A stretch of DNA of 12,299 nucleotides, taken from assembly GCA_028565635.1 (NCBI GenBank), contig JAOXYB010046247.1, forward strand, positions 1-12,299, read 5' to 3'. Position numbers and translations under genes: made by a program. The notes beneath the pieces were generated by a model. It saw only the letters and a list, made by a program, of their open reading frames with translations. It was not told the DNA's origin and did no database searches. Shown here in pieces: positions 1-7,336 of this stretch. Position 1 is the stretch's first letter. Every line of letters starts with the position of its first letter. The DNA is from Phoronis ovalis. Lineage: Eukaryota; Phoronida; Phoronidae.

Positions 1-99
1 GTCCGGCAGAACGATGTTCTCGCGAGATTTTTCAATGTCCGGACGTTTAGCCCCAAGATATGCCGTCCGGTAACCGGACGTTTAGCCACGGCCTTAACT
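1..99. repeat. CCGGAC-rich repetitive sequence with a 15-bp palindrome
   Basis: The 14-mer ccggacgtttagcc occurs at 39-52 and again at 74-87, 35 bp apart. gtccggtaaccggac (65-79) is a perfect palindrome around its central base, and related gtccgg motifs start at positions 1 and 65. This is probably repeat-derived and unlike the AT-rich surroundings. The family is not recognised, and how it relates to the element that follows is unclear. Confidence 0.5.
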
Positions 100-378
100 T
101 AAATACCGTGTGGTAAATAAATATGTGAAAATTTACAGACCTTAATTTATCATACCTGTCGTAAATGCGTTTTCTAAGAAAAACGCCCTGTGGTAAACAA
201 ATATTTTATGAAAATATACCCTGTGGTAAATATCCAACAAGAAAAGTGCACACTGTGGTAAATAAGGCTTCGAGACATGTGAAAAAATATCCTGTGGTAA
301 ATGCGGGAGCTAAAAAAAGGGGCCTATTGGGCAGCACACACACATAGACTTTAAGTGACAGTGCCCCCCCCCCCCCGG
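100..378 (+). mobile_element. Left copy (A) of a C/G-ended element with minisatellite core, left end not visible
   Basis: About six degenerate units containing ccctgtggtaaat lie at about 104, 153, 185, 219, 251 and 290. After them come gcgggagct, ggggcctattggg, a short CA run, gacagtg, and thirteen C (364-376) followed by gg. The same order appears in reverse complement at 10389-10873, so both are copies of one family. The right end is at about 378; the left part differs from copy B and its boundary cannot be set. It lies in the intron before the first visible DDX47 exon. Confidence 0.75.
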
Positions 379-509
379 TTCAAAGTGTACTGTTATACTA
401 GTATACTATACCTTTTCATTCAGTGGTATCTTTAATTTTAAAAATACTTTGATATTAAACATCAGTTACAATGAGACATCATTTTTACTTTATTTGTAAT
501 TATTTTCAG

Positions 510-603
510 GGCATTGTTGATGTACTATGTGAAGCTTGTGAACAATTAAAGTGGACAGTGCCAACAAAAATTCAGAAGGAATCAATTCCTGTAGCTCTAG
601 AAA
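510..603 (+). CDS. DDX47: DDX47 exon, first visible: Q-motif region
   Basis: The acceptor is ttttcag at 509 and the donor gtatgt starts at 604. The exon starts in phase 0, gives 31 codons ([13 protein letters not shown]...PVALE) and leaves one base over. The human counterpart continues upstream in FKDLG, so an earlier coding exon is missing from this window. Confidence 0.93.
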
Positions 604-3600
604 GTATGTGTAGTGATTAGCAGTGTGTGATTAGACTTTAAGGTGTAATCAATCTACTAAATAAACATTTGCCTAAATACCCAAGTTACAAAACGTTTTA
701 ATAAGATAGGAAAAGTCTTATCCTCTAGAAAATTAACTAACTCTTATGTTAGTTGTGAGATGTTGTTAACAGTATAGTAATATAGTTGGTAATAAAAATG
801 TGTAAAATATTAGCAGATTACTGCTGTTCTTCATAAGATTATGAAAGACTTTGCCATTACAGGAAAACTATTTTTGAAGTTCTTATTAGTATAAAAATAC
901 CATGTTTTACATGGACTATCATGTTAATACATTCACGGACACGCACCCTTCATTTTGCTGTTATTATTTTATAGACAAAGATGTTATTGGTCTTGCTGAA
1001 ACTGGGTCAGGCAAAACTGGAGCGTTTGCATTACCAATACTTCAAGCACTCCTAGATAATCCACAGAGATTGTTTGCGTTAGTATTAACACCTACCAGAG
1101 AACTGGCGTTTCAAATCTCTGAACAATTTCAAGCTTTGGGGTCTACAATAGGAGTTAAATGTGGTATGTATGACTTGTTGATACAAAGTTTTTTCTATGA
1201 TCACAGTATGAATGTTCATTTCGATGATACGTAACCGGACACTTTTTTGTCTCCACGTAATCATCCATTTCGTTTTAGAAACCAGCGACCGCCACCTCAC
1301 CTAGTATTTAAGAAACATATAATAATATATTTATTGATGAACAGGAACTCTTACATCTGCATAGTCAATACAACTAAACAAACGCTAAATACACAATCAA
1401 ACAAACTACCAGAGTATAGAGTATATACATAGCTTCACCCTACTTGAAATAACTCCGCCATTTTTTGATAAGAAATTTTGGGTTAGGATTTGTGTTTTTC
1501 AATTTGTGCCACACTTGCAAGCGTAATAGTATTTTTAATTTAAATTTTGCCCGTTCTTTTTGATTCCTTCCGACTCTGATGCGGCAACAGTCTGCGTAAC
1601 AACACTGTAATTTACCATTTGGTCCGACTCACTGTACATATTATTTTGTAGTTGTGGTAGTTGGTGGAATTGACATGATGGCTCAAGCTTTAGCTTTGGC
1701 TAAGAAACCGCATGTTGTTATTGGTGAGTTGAAATTCGTTTTTGTTTGTGACGTTTGTACAAATGAAATTTCAGTTGATTTGCATCAAAAATATACATGA
1801 GATGTACAGAGGGACTTGAAAACATACTTAGTATGTCATGTACAAATATATATCATGTGCAATCCTTTTGAGTCAGTTGTCTACTTGCTGTAGACTGACT
1901 TTTTGTTTACTTCGTAAGTGTAGCACTATGTGAGCAAATAAATGTGTTTTTTTTAACATTTTATCAAACTTAAGAGTTTAAAGAAACAGCCATATTATGA
2001 ATCGTCTTCCAAACAATCAAACAATTAATTCCGTTATCCTTAACCTTATTTTTTAGCTACGCCAGGTCGCCTTGTTGACCACTTAGAAAACACGAAAGGA
2101 TTTAATTTAAAGTCATTAAAATATTTGGTGATGGACGAAGCTGACAGAATACTCAATATGGACTTTGAAGCAGAAGTTGATAAGATTTTAAAAGTTATTC
2201 CGAGAGACAGGCGGACATACCTGTATTCAGCTACAATGACAAAAAAGGTGTGTTATCTGCCAAGTGCATAATTATGTGGCTTAACAATTTTAACACTGTT
2301 TTAAATTTAAATTTCTGTTTCAAACTATTATTTTGTAAATATGGTGATATTTTGAGTGAAATAACTTCAAGACTGGTATTTGCCATATTGCACAAGTATC
2401 TAACACATAGATACTTATTCAAGAACCGTATAAACAGAGTGATCCCCCTTTCAGATGCAATTACATCCAAATTCAGATGCTTGCGCAATATATTGTGATA
2501 TTTTATTGAACCAATAAATAACATCATAGTGAAGTTTTCTATCATAAACAAAGTTTTAAATATCACGTTACTATCTTCAATTCCAGGGATCTAGGCCAGA
2601 GATGGAAAACCGGTCGTCTTCCGTGTAAGTCAGATCACGGAGAAGATTGCTTGTACTGATATGTTGATATTCAAAGCTTTGTTTGCGAGCATACTTTTTT
2701 ATTTCATAGTTATTCATTAAACTGACTGTTTACCAGAATTAAATGATCAGTATTCACAGACATACAACATGTGATATTATTGTCTTCCTTTCAGGTACAA
2801 AAGCTTCAGAGGGCTTCATTACAGAATCCTGTTAAAGTTGAAGTGTCGAGCAAATATCAGACAGTCGATAAACTACAACAGTCTTATATTTTCATACCAT
2901 CAAAATTCAAGGTATCTTTAATTTACTGTTATTATGTACTACATATTTCTTTAAGTCTTGTGTTTGAAACTTTCCATTTATTTTTATTCTCAAATTATAA
3001 CGACTAGTTCTTGACTTCTTTAGAAATAGAACAGAATGAATACCAGAAAGCTGGAACAGTTGAGAGCTTAAAAAATAAAACAAGTCCAAATTTTGAATTA
3101 AAAAAGATACATTATTTGAATCGACTATTAAAGTGTCCAGAAATTGGAAATTACCTGTGTGAGAAAGCTTGCTCGGCTCTGCCATATCATCATATTCCAT
3201 TTTACATATAAACCTGCATACCTGATAGGTATTGTTTTTTGGACTCTTTGCATGCACCAGGTGGCTCTGAGGAGCCCAACACAACAATCCCACAATTACC
3301 ACATTTTGCAAAGTTAAAAGAAGCGTGGATAACTGTGGGATTGGGAATTTTTAAATGAAGCAAATAATCTAGTGCAAGCATAACCGGATTAACTGAAAAA
3401 TGGTAGATAAAAGACTACATTTTTGGGTACATATTCAGTATTTACATGACATGCATTGCTTTGTATGACACATATTAATTTGTCTTCAGGACATCTACTT
3501 GGTGTATATCTTTGTATGTACATATTAATTTGTCTTTAGGATGTCTACCTGGTGTATATCTTAAACGAGCTTGCAGGAAATTCCTTTATGGTCTTCTGTA

Positions 3601-6600
3601 GTACATGTGCCAACACGCAGAGAGTGGCACTTATGTTGCGAAACCTTGGAATGACAGCCATTCCACTCCATGGACAGATGAGTCAGGTATGTAAGAATAC
3701 CACATTTTCCGAATTACTCATGTACTTGGAATTATAAAATACTGGGTGTTTTGTTTTATGTGGACTTGTATGCAGGGATAATTATTTACTACTTTAGCAG
3801 CATTTTTATATGAATAGTTACACTAAACAAACTTGCAGTCATGTTGTCGTAATGCTGTACTTTAGAAGTCTGTGACAGAGATAATGTTCCTTATTGACAT
3901 GCGATATTAGCTATAATTATGGAAGTTATCACTTGTATCATACCACAGACTGAGCAAATTGCCAAAATATTGATCTACTAGAGGTTATTATGAGTAGGAT
4001 ATTTATATGGTATTTATTGTCAGTATACTTCACTTCACTTGTCGGTAATTAAAGTTACCAGTGGACATCAATTAATATTGTATTTTTACTCTTGCTTTAC
4101 ATAGACTGATGAAATCGAGTGAAACGAGATTGAATAGAAATATACACAGGAGAGTTCACTCATTAGTTTGTTTAGCTTTGAGAGGAATATCTAGTAGTAT
4201 GGTTATAGATTTGAAACTGTTTTAATTTGCAGAACAAGCGGCTGGGTGCCTTGAATAAATTTAAAGGAAAAAGTCGATCAATTCTCATTGCAACTGATGT
4301 AGCAAGCAGGTTAGTCTCTTGTGAATTTTGTATCATTCTGGTTAACTGAATTTTTCTTAAAGCTAGGATATTATTTTGAAGTAATTGACATATGCGTGTG
4401 TTGCTGTGAGAGCTGCAATTTTAATATTCAAAGGGATCATGGCTTGTGTAATAATATAATCAGCAAAACTTTGAATCCCTCTAGTTATGTACAATTATCT
4501 CATCTTTAAATGCAAGATATTTTTATAACTTAAACAAAAATTGCATTTAACATTTACTGTAAATCCCTTTATTTTCTCGAGGAATTAATTTACACGAATT
4601 TCGCGAGCACATTAGCTCGCACAAATTAGTACCTTGCATTTACAAGGATCGGAAATCCAATATGGCGGAGCCCATTCAGTATGGCATGGCGATCCGCCAT
4701 TTTGAAATTTTAAGAACAACAACAATATACATTTAAACAATTTAGTACTCACCACCTTTATTAACATCAATTAAAACCAGAACGAAATCACAAGAATGTG
4801 TTGAAATGTGAATAAAATCCAATTGAAATGAAAGTCCTAGGTATTAAAATTCACTGAGTAAAATCACACAATATTGTTTGAGTTCTCGTTCAAGTACATT
4901 CCCCAGTTTTGTAGGTCGACCTCGTGGACTACCAGACAAATCAATCACCGTGCTACTGGCCATTAATTTCAAGATGACGAATATACGCCTTTTTAATACT
5001 TCGAACACTAGATTCATTCAATGAGATTCCAAGATCAGCAGCAAAATGGCGAGCTGCCTTTGTGTTACCATTGTCCACCGCATATTTCCCAATTTTTGCA
5101 CGAATTTCACCACTAAAAATATTATATTCACATTTCTTTTTTTTGAATTCGGAGGAGTTTTATTTAGTAGTCACGAGTGACCTACTTTCGCTTCAAGCAT
5201 GCTGCGTAGTAACCGGTTTAGAAAAACAGTTTTCTAGTATTTGACGATTGATAATTCGCACAATTTAAAGCTCGCGAAAATATTTTTGAACAAAATTGCG
5301 AAACTAAGAGACCGCGAAAATAAAGGGATTTGCAGAACAAGCTTCAGCAAGTTTCAAAGTCATTGCTTCCACAGTTTTGTAGGTATATAAATGTAAAGTT
5401 AAGTTTCAGGTTTGCAAATCATTAGACTGTTATATTTTTCTAACACAGTAATTTAATTATAGCATAACTTCAGCAATGAATGAGTTTTTGTCACTTTGAA
5501 CCACTCTAACTTGAGGCCACATGTCTCAGATTTGCTCTCAAAACATAATTCTGCTGGTGCTTTAAAATGTATAACCTTACCCTTAAGTGAAACTGTTACA
5601 GGTGATCACAAATTATTGAATAAAATTTGATATTTTAGAGGTTTAGATATTCCTCATGTGGACGTCGTTATCAACTTAGACATACCAACTCATTCTAAGG
5701 ATTATATACATCGAGTTGGTAGGACAGCTAGGGCAGGACGATCAGGAAAATCTATTACATTTGTCACACAGTAAGTTAGAATTTGAATTTAATACCAGAG
5801 GTTTGAGAACTCGTATCTTTTGAACAAAGCAGCGGTTTAAAAATCTGAAGTGCAGATTGTAGATTATTTTTTGCAAAGTTTCAGGTTGTAAGTGGAGGGT
5901 CCAGCTTAGCCACAAAATCCACATGAGTCTAGATATGTTGTGACAGTCATTTGACTGCAACATTCCTGTCTAGTTTTCCTAATCAAGATGAAGAAATAGA
6001 TAATTATTTAGAAGTACACATTTTTGGAAAAATTTATACATGCAAAATATCAAAACCATCTCCACCTTCAAAGCTGAAACTAAGCTATATGTCTCAGATT
6101 TTAAAAATTTTAGTTTGTTTAAAATGTATGAATTTCCAAAGTTGCAAAGTCATTGCTTCCACAGTTTTGTAGGTATATAAATGTCAAGTTAAGTTTCAGG
6201 TTTGTAAATGGAGAGCTTTTTGACTCAAATTGTTTTGAAACTTAATTATTAAAAACGTAATTTCCCTTAAAATGACTTCTTGTCAGGGCCTGTAATAAAA
6301 TTCAAACTACATAAGCTAAGTTTTGAGTAATTACTTTTTTTAAAACTGTATGCTTTTCTGTGTCTATCTCTTCAATTTAATTGCTAACAAATAGGTTGAA
6401 ATATATGCAATGCATCTGTACAGTTTCTGTATTTTGACCGTGAATGTTTGTATCTGTACAGTTTCTGTATTTTGACCGTGAATGTTTGTATCTCTACAGT
6501 TTCTGTATTTTGACCGTAAATGTTTGTATCTGTACAGTTTCTGTATTTTGACTGTGAATGTTTGTATCATGTTTTAGATATGATGTGGAGCTGTTTCAAA

Positions 6601-7088
6601 GAATAGAACATCTTATCGGCAAGAAGTTACCACTTTATAAGTCTGAAGAACAGGAAGTCATGCTGTTAACGGAGAGAGTCAGTGAAGCCCAAAGATATGC
6701 TAAACTGGTAATAAAATGGAAGTAGCTAGGAGATATCTTTGCTCTCAGTCGGCATTAATTTGTTATTTTTAGTACGTCTGGTAATTTAGGCTAAAGGAGG
6801 GTCTTTGTCATAACTGCTGGAGGCTTACTTCTGTGTTATTTAGTCTATGTAAAAGTCCTTATTTAGGTATTTATTCATAGATGACAAAATTATAATGGTA
6901 CTTTTGTTCGCAAACATTGTGTTGGAAATTATTTTTAACAATTTTTCATTTCTTTCCGCTGTGATTTATAGGAAATGAGTGACAGTGGTGGACGTGGTTC
7001 AAAGAAAAGGTCAGCAGGTGCAGACGATGATACAGAAGAATCGAGCGGTGTGCGGAAGAAGATGAAGCAAAGATTCAAAAAGAAGTAA
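510..7088 (+). CDS. DDX47: DDX47 (Rrp3-type) DEAD-box ATP-dependent RNA helicase, ten exons, 5' incomplete
   Basis: Coding exons: 510-603, 975-1163, 1652-1723, 2057-2247, 2795-2911, 3540-3686, 4233-4309, 5639-5770, 6578-6707, 6972-7088. All introns are GT-AG, and the exons join without a frame break to 421 residues plus TAA. Numbered from the first visible residue: PTKIQ of the Q motif (18-22), AETGSGKT motif I (39-46), PTRELA motif Ia (71-76), TPGR motif Ib (120-123), DEAD motif II (145-148), SAT motif III (176-178), ATDVASRGLD motif V (290-299), [10 protein letters not shown] motif VI (320-329), then a lysine/arginine-rich tail. As recalled, human DDX47 aligns almost without gaps over the core. 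The family acts in the nucleolus in early pre-rRNA cleavage leading to 18S rRNA. Human DDX47 has about 455 residues, so some 30 N-terminal residues, including the start codon and the upstream aromatic of the Q motif, lie before the window. Confidence 0.96.
604..974 (+). other. DDX47 intron
   Basis: AT-rich intron of 371 bp between phase-1 exon ends. No repeat or RNA gene is seen in it beyond a short local inverted repeat around 736-760. Confidence 0.85.
975..1163 (+). CDS. DDX47: DDX47 exon: motifs I and Ia
   Basis: The acceptor is tttatag at 974 and the donor gtatgt starts at 1164. The exon encodes AETGSGKT (Walker A, ATP binding) and PTRELA (RNA contact). The open frame upstream to the ATG at 902 is intron read-through, not a start. 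Confidence 0.96.
1164..1651 (+). other. DDX47 intron with unassigned, possibly inserted sequence
   Basis: The part from about 1225 to 1640 is less AT-biased and holds aaccggac, also found at 73-79, plus small inverted repeats (gatgatacgt with acgtaatcatc). The minus strand has short open stretches, including one starting at an ATG at 1277-1275, without a recognised domain. It may be a remnant of a transposon, but no ends were found. Confidence 0.35.
1652..1723 (+). CDS. DDX47: DDX47 exon: GG region
   Basis: The acceptor is ttttgtag at 1651 and the donor gtgagt starts at 1724. The exon encodes [20 protein letters not shown], matching the conserved GG element between motifs Ia and Ib. Phase 1 on both sides agrees with the neighbouring exons. 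Confidence 0.94.
1724..2056 (+). other. DDX47 intron, nothing recognised
   Basis: AT-rich intron of 333 bp with consensus ends (gtgagt, tttttag). Nothing else stands out in it. Confidence 0.85.
2057..2247 (+). CDS. DDX47: DDX47 exon: motifs Ib, II (DEAD) and III (SAT)
   Basis: The acceptor is tttttag at 2056 and the donor gtgtgt starts at 2248. The exon encodes [29 protein letters not shown] and SATMTKK, that is, the Mg-ATP hydrolysis centre and its coupling motif. It ends in phase 0. Confidence 0.96.
2587..2624 (+). other. Candidate cryptic exon in a DDX47 intron
   Basis: Within the 547-bp intron 2248-2794, caattccag ends at 2586 and a consensus donor gtaagt starts at 2625, with an alternative gtgtaa at 2623. 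The enclosed sequence is CpG-containing and stands out from the AT-rich intron. With the donor at 2623 it would add 12 codons in frame; with the stronger donor it is 38 bp and shifts the frame. ccgtg (2622-2626) can pair with cacgg downstream, placing the donor at a hairpin loop. Confidence 0.25.
2795..2911 (+). CDS. DDX47: DDX47 exon: linker between the two RecA domains
   Basis: The acceptor is ctttcag at 2794 and the donor gtatct starts at 2912. Thirty-nine whole codons begin [20 protein letters not shown] and end IFIPSKFK, a typical join between the RecA-like domains of this family. Confidence 0.95.
2912..3539 (+). other. DDX47 intron with a 19-bp imperfect inverted repeat
   Basis: caatcccaca (3285-3294) and tgtgggattg (3334-3343) form the base of a roughly 59-bp imperfect hairpin. 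Just before it ggctc and gagcc form a smaller one. The open frame at 3011-3211 shows no recognised domain. The 3' end of the intron carries the splice-site duplication described separately. Confidence 0.6.
3461..3560 (+). repeat. 50-bp tandem duplication spanning the 3' splice site and exon start of DDX47
   Basis: 3461-3510 and 3511-3560 are two adjacent copies that include catattaatttgtct, an AG acceptor (3488-3489 and 3538-3539) and the first exon bases up to gtgtatatc. They differ at four aligned bases plus a small shift at the start. In the upstream copy the frame reads [12 protein letters not shown] and then TAA at 3526-3528, so only the downstream acceptor makes full-length protein. Confidence 0.92.
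3540..3686 (+). CDS. DDX47: DDX47 exon: motif IV region, start of second RecA domain
   Basis: The acceptor is gtctttag at 3539 and the donor gtatgt starts at 3687. Forty-nine codons run from [13 protein letters not shown] through FMVFCSTC to HGQMSQ. The acceptor and the first 21 bases of this exon are duplicated 50 bp upstream (see 3461-3560). Only this downstream acceptor keeps the frame open. Confidence 0.94.
3687..4232 (+). other. DDX47 intron, nothing recognised
   Basis: AT-rich intron of 546 bp with consensus ends. A short hairpin (ggtaatt with agttacc, about 4045-4060) is the only local structure noticed. Confidence 0.8.
4233..4309 (+). CDS. DDX47: DDX47 exon: motif V
   Basis: The acceptor is atttgcag at 4232 and the donor gttagt starts at 4310. 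It encodes [12 protein letters not shown] then [10 protein letters not shown], and the arginine codon of motif V is split across the next intron. Confidence 0.94.
4557..5335 (-). mobile_element. Pogo/Tigger-like DNA transposon remnant
   Basis: The ends are inverted repeats: ctgtaaatccctttattttc at 4557-4576, and ctgcaaatccctttattttc when 5335-5316 is read on the minus strand (one mismatch in 20). Further inside, tcgcgagc recurs near both ends. The flanking dinucleotides are ta (4555-4556) and aa (5336-5337), close to the TA target duplication expected for this superfamily. At 779 bp, with only a transposase N-terminal fragment, it is an internally deleted, immobile copy. It lies in the 1.3-kb DDX47 intron between the motif V and motif VI exons. 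Confidence 0.75.
4844..5159 (-). pseudogene. Pogo-like transposase, N-terminal fragment with a frameshift
   Basis: The first frame (5159-4953) contains [20 protein letters not shown], followed shortly by [20 protein letters not shown], then stops at TAG (4953-4955). A second frame (4957-4844) carries on with [20 protein letters not shown] and stops at TAA. KIGKYA..NG..KAARHF and the later RGRP..LG resemble the helix-turn-helix part and linker of pogo/Tigger-type transposases, as recalled. The DDE catalytic core is absent, so it encodes no active enzyme. Confidence 0.65.
5351..5419 (+). repeat. Intronic 69-bp repeat, copy 1
   Basis: Shares about 66 of 69 bases with 6141-6209, including caaagtcattgcttccacag. 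It begins 15 bp after the pogo-like element. The family is unknown. Confidence 0.85.
5639..5770 (+). CDS. DDX47: DDX47 exon: motif VI
   Basis: The acceptor is atattttag at 5638 and the donor gtaagt starts at 5771. It encodes [18 protein letters not shown], then [14 protein letters not shown] with the arginine fingers of motif VI, and ends inside the glutamine codon of FVTQ. Confidence 0.96.
6141..6209 (+). repeat. Intronic 69-bp repeat, copy 2
   Basis: Same orientation as 5351-5419, 790 bp away in the next intron, with the motif VI exon in between. The short words tgtctcagattt and ttaaaatgtat are also shared by both introns, but in a different order relative to this repeat. Confidence 0.85.
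6414..6568 (+). repeat. 38-bp minisatellite, four units, ending at the acceptor of a DDX47 exon
   Basis: Units are 6414-6451, 6452-6489, 6490-6527 and 6528-6565, plus a 3-bp remnant. They are nearly identical and start with atctgtacagtttctg. Each has a ctgtacag or ctctacag word and a ttttgac word, resembling acceptor and branch-site sequences. The array ends 9 bp before the exon at 6578, so the branch point probably lies in the last unit (inference). Confidence 0.93.
6578..6707 (+). CDS. DDX47: DDX47 exon: C-terminal helices
   Basis: The acceptor is gttttag at 6577 and the donor gtaata starts at 6708. It encodes [16 protein letters not shown] then [17 protein letters not shown], matching the human C-terminal part. 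A 38-bp minisatellite ends only a few bases before this acceptor. Confidence 0.95.
6972..7088 (+). CDS. DDX47: DDX47 terminal coding exon: basic tail and stop
   Basis: The acceptor is tttatag at 6971 and TAA lies at 7086-7088. Thirty-eight residues start [14 protein letters not shown], pass through an acidic DDDTEE stretch and end in a lysine/arginine cluster ([12 protein letters not shown]). This composition suits a nuclear/nucleolar targeting tail, which is an inference. Confidence 0.92.
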   Translation, partial: EMSDSGGRGSKKRSAGADDDTEESSGVRKKMKQRFKKK

Positions 7089-7286
7089 CAATAAGAAAGC
7101 CTGGCTATATTTAGCTTTGCAGGTTTCACTCTCGGGCGTGTACAATAGTTACAATGTTCACTGTCCAATAATTGTATTTCGTTAAAGTTGGCTTTTTGAA
7201 AAGTATCATAACTAGTACACGTCATAATTGTATACCATTTTAAAACATTTGTTTGTATATAAACATTCATTTATAAATATTTAAAA

Positions 7287-7292
7287 AATAAA
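7287..7292 (+). promoter_or_regulatory. Polyadenylation signal AATAAA for DDX47
   Basis: A canonical AATAAA lies about 200 bp after the DDX47 stop codon, a usual 3' UTR length. Cleavage would fall at about 7300-7320. Confidence 0.7.
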
Positions 7293-7330
7293 AGAACCAA
7301 AAAATGTAATTAACTATATAAAATGAATTT

Positions 7331-7336
7331 TTTATT
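7331..7336 (-). promoter_or_regulatory. Candidate distal polyadenylation signal of the PAF-acetylhydrolase gene
   Basis: TTTATT on the plus strand is AATAAA on the minus strand. It is 39 bp beyond the DDX47 signal and points the other way. Using it would give a 3' UTR of about 1.2 kb; nearer signals at 7842-7847 and 7876-7881 compete. Confidence 0.4.

Larger units (their letters stand above)
5771..6577 (+). other. DDX47 intron with dispersed repeat and minisatellite
   Basis: An 807-bp intron. It holds the 69-bp repeat at 6141-6209 and the 38-bp minisatellite at 6414-6568. The open frames at 5951-6172 (plus) and 5742-5963 (minus) have no recognised content. Confidence 0.8.

Noticed and set aside
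165-347. A 60-codon open frame near the left edge.
   Set aside because: It is the minisatellite of transposon copy A; the repeated amino-acid pattern reflects the DNA repeat.
902-974. The ATG at 902 as a start of the helicase.
   Set aside because: The stretch before 975 has no similarity to DDX47, ends in a clear acceptor, and the upstream exon at 510-603 supplies the conserved Q-motif sequence in matching phase.
1164-1300. Minus-strand open frames (for example from an ATG at 1277-1275) as a small gene.
   Set aside because: They are short, have no recognised domain, and run into the DDX47 exon boundary; chance reading frames explain them.
3011-3211. A 66-codon open frame inside a DDX47 intron.
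   Set aside because: No recognised domain, and AT-rich codon use like intron sequence; no splice-compatible role in the DDX47 frame.
3490-3513. The upstream duplicate as a separate 24-bp in-frame mini-exon, since gtatgt follows at 3514.
   Set aside because: The intron left before the exon at 3540 would be only 26 bp, too short for normal splicing in animals.
6364-6570. A minus-strand repetitive open frame of 68 codons.
   Set aside because: It is the translation of the 38-bp minisatellite, whose four units leave the frame open by chance.
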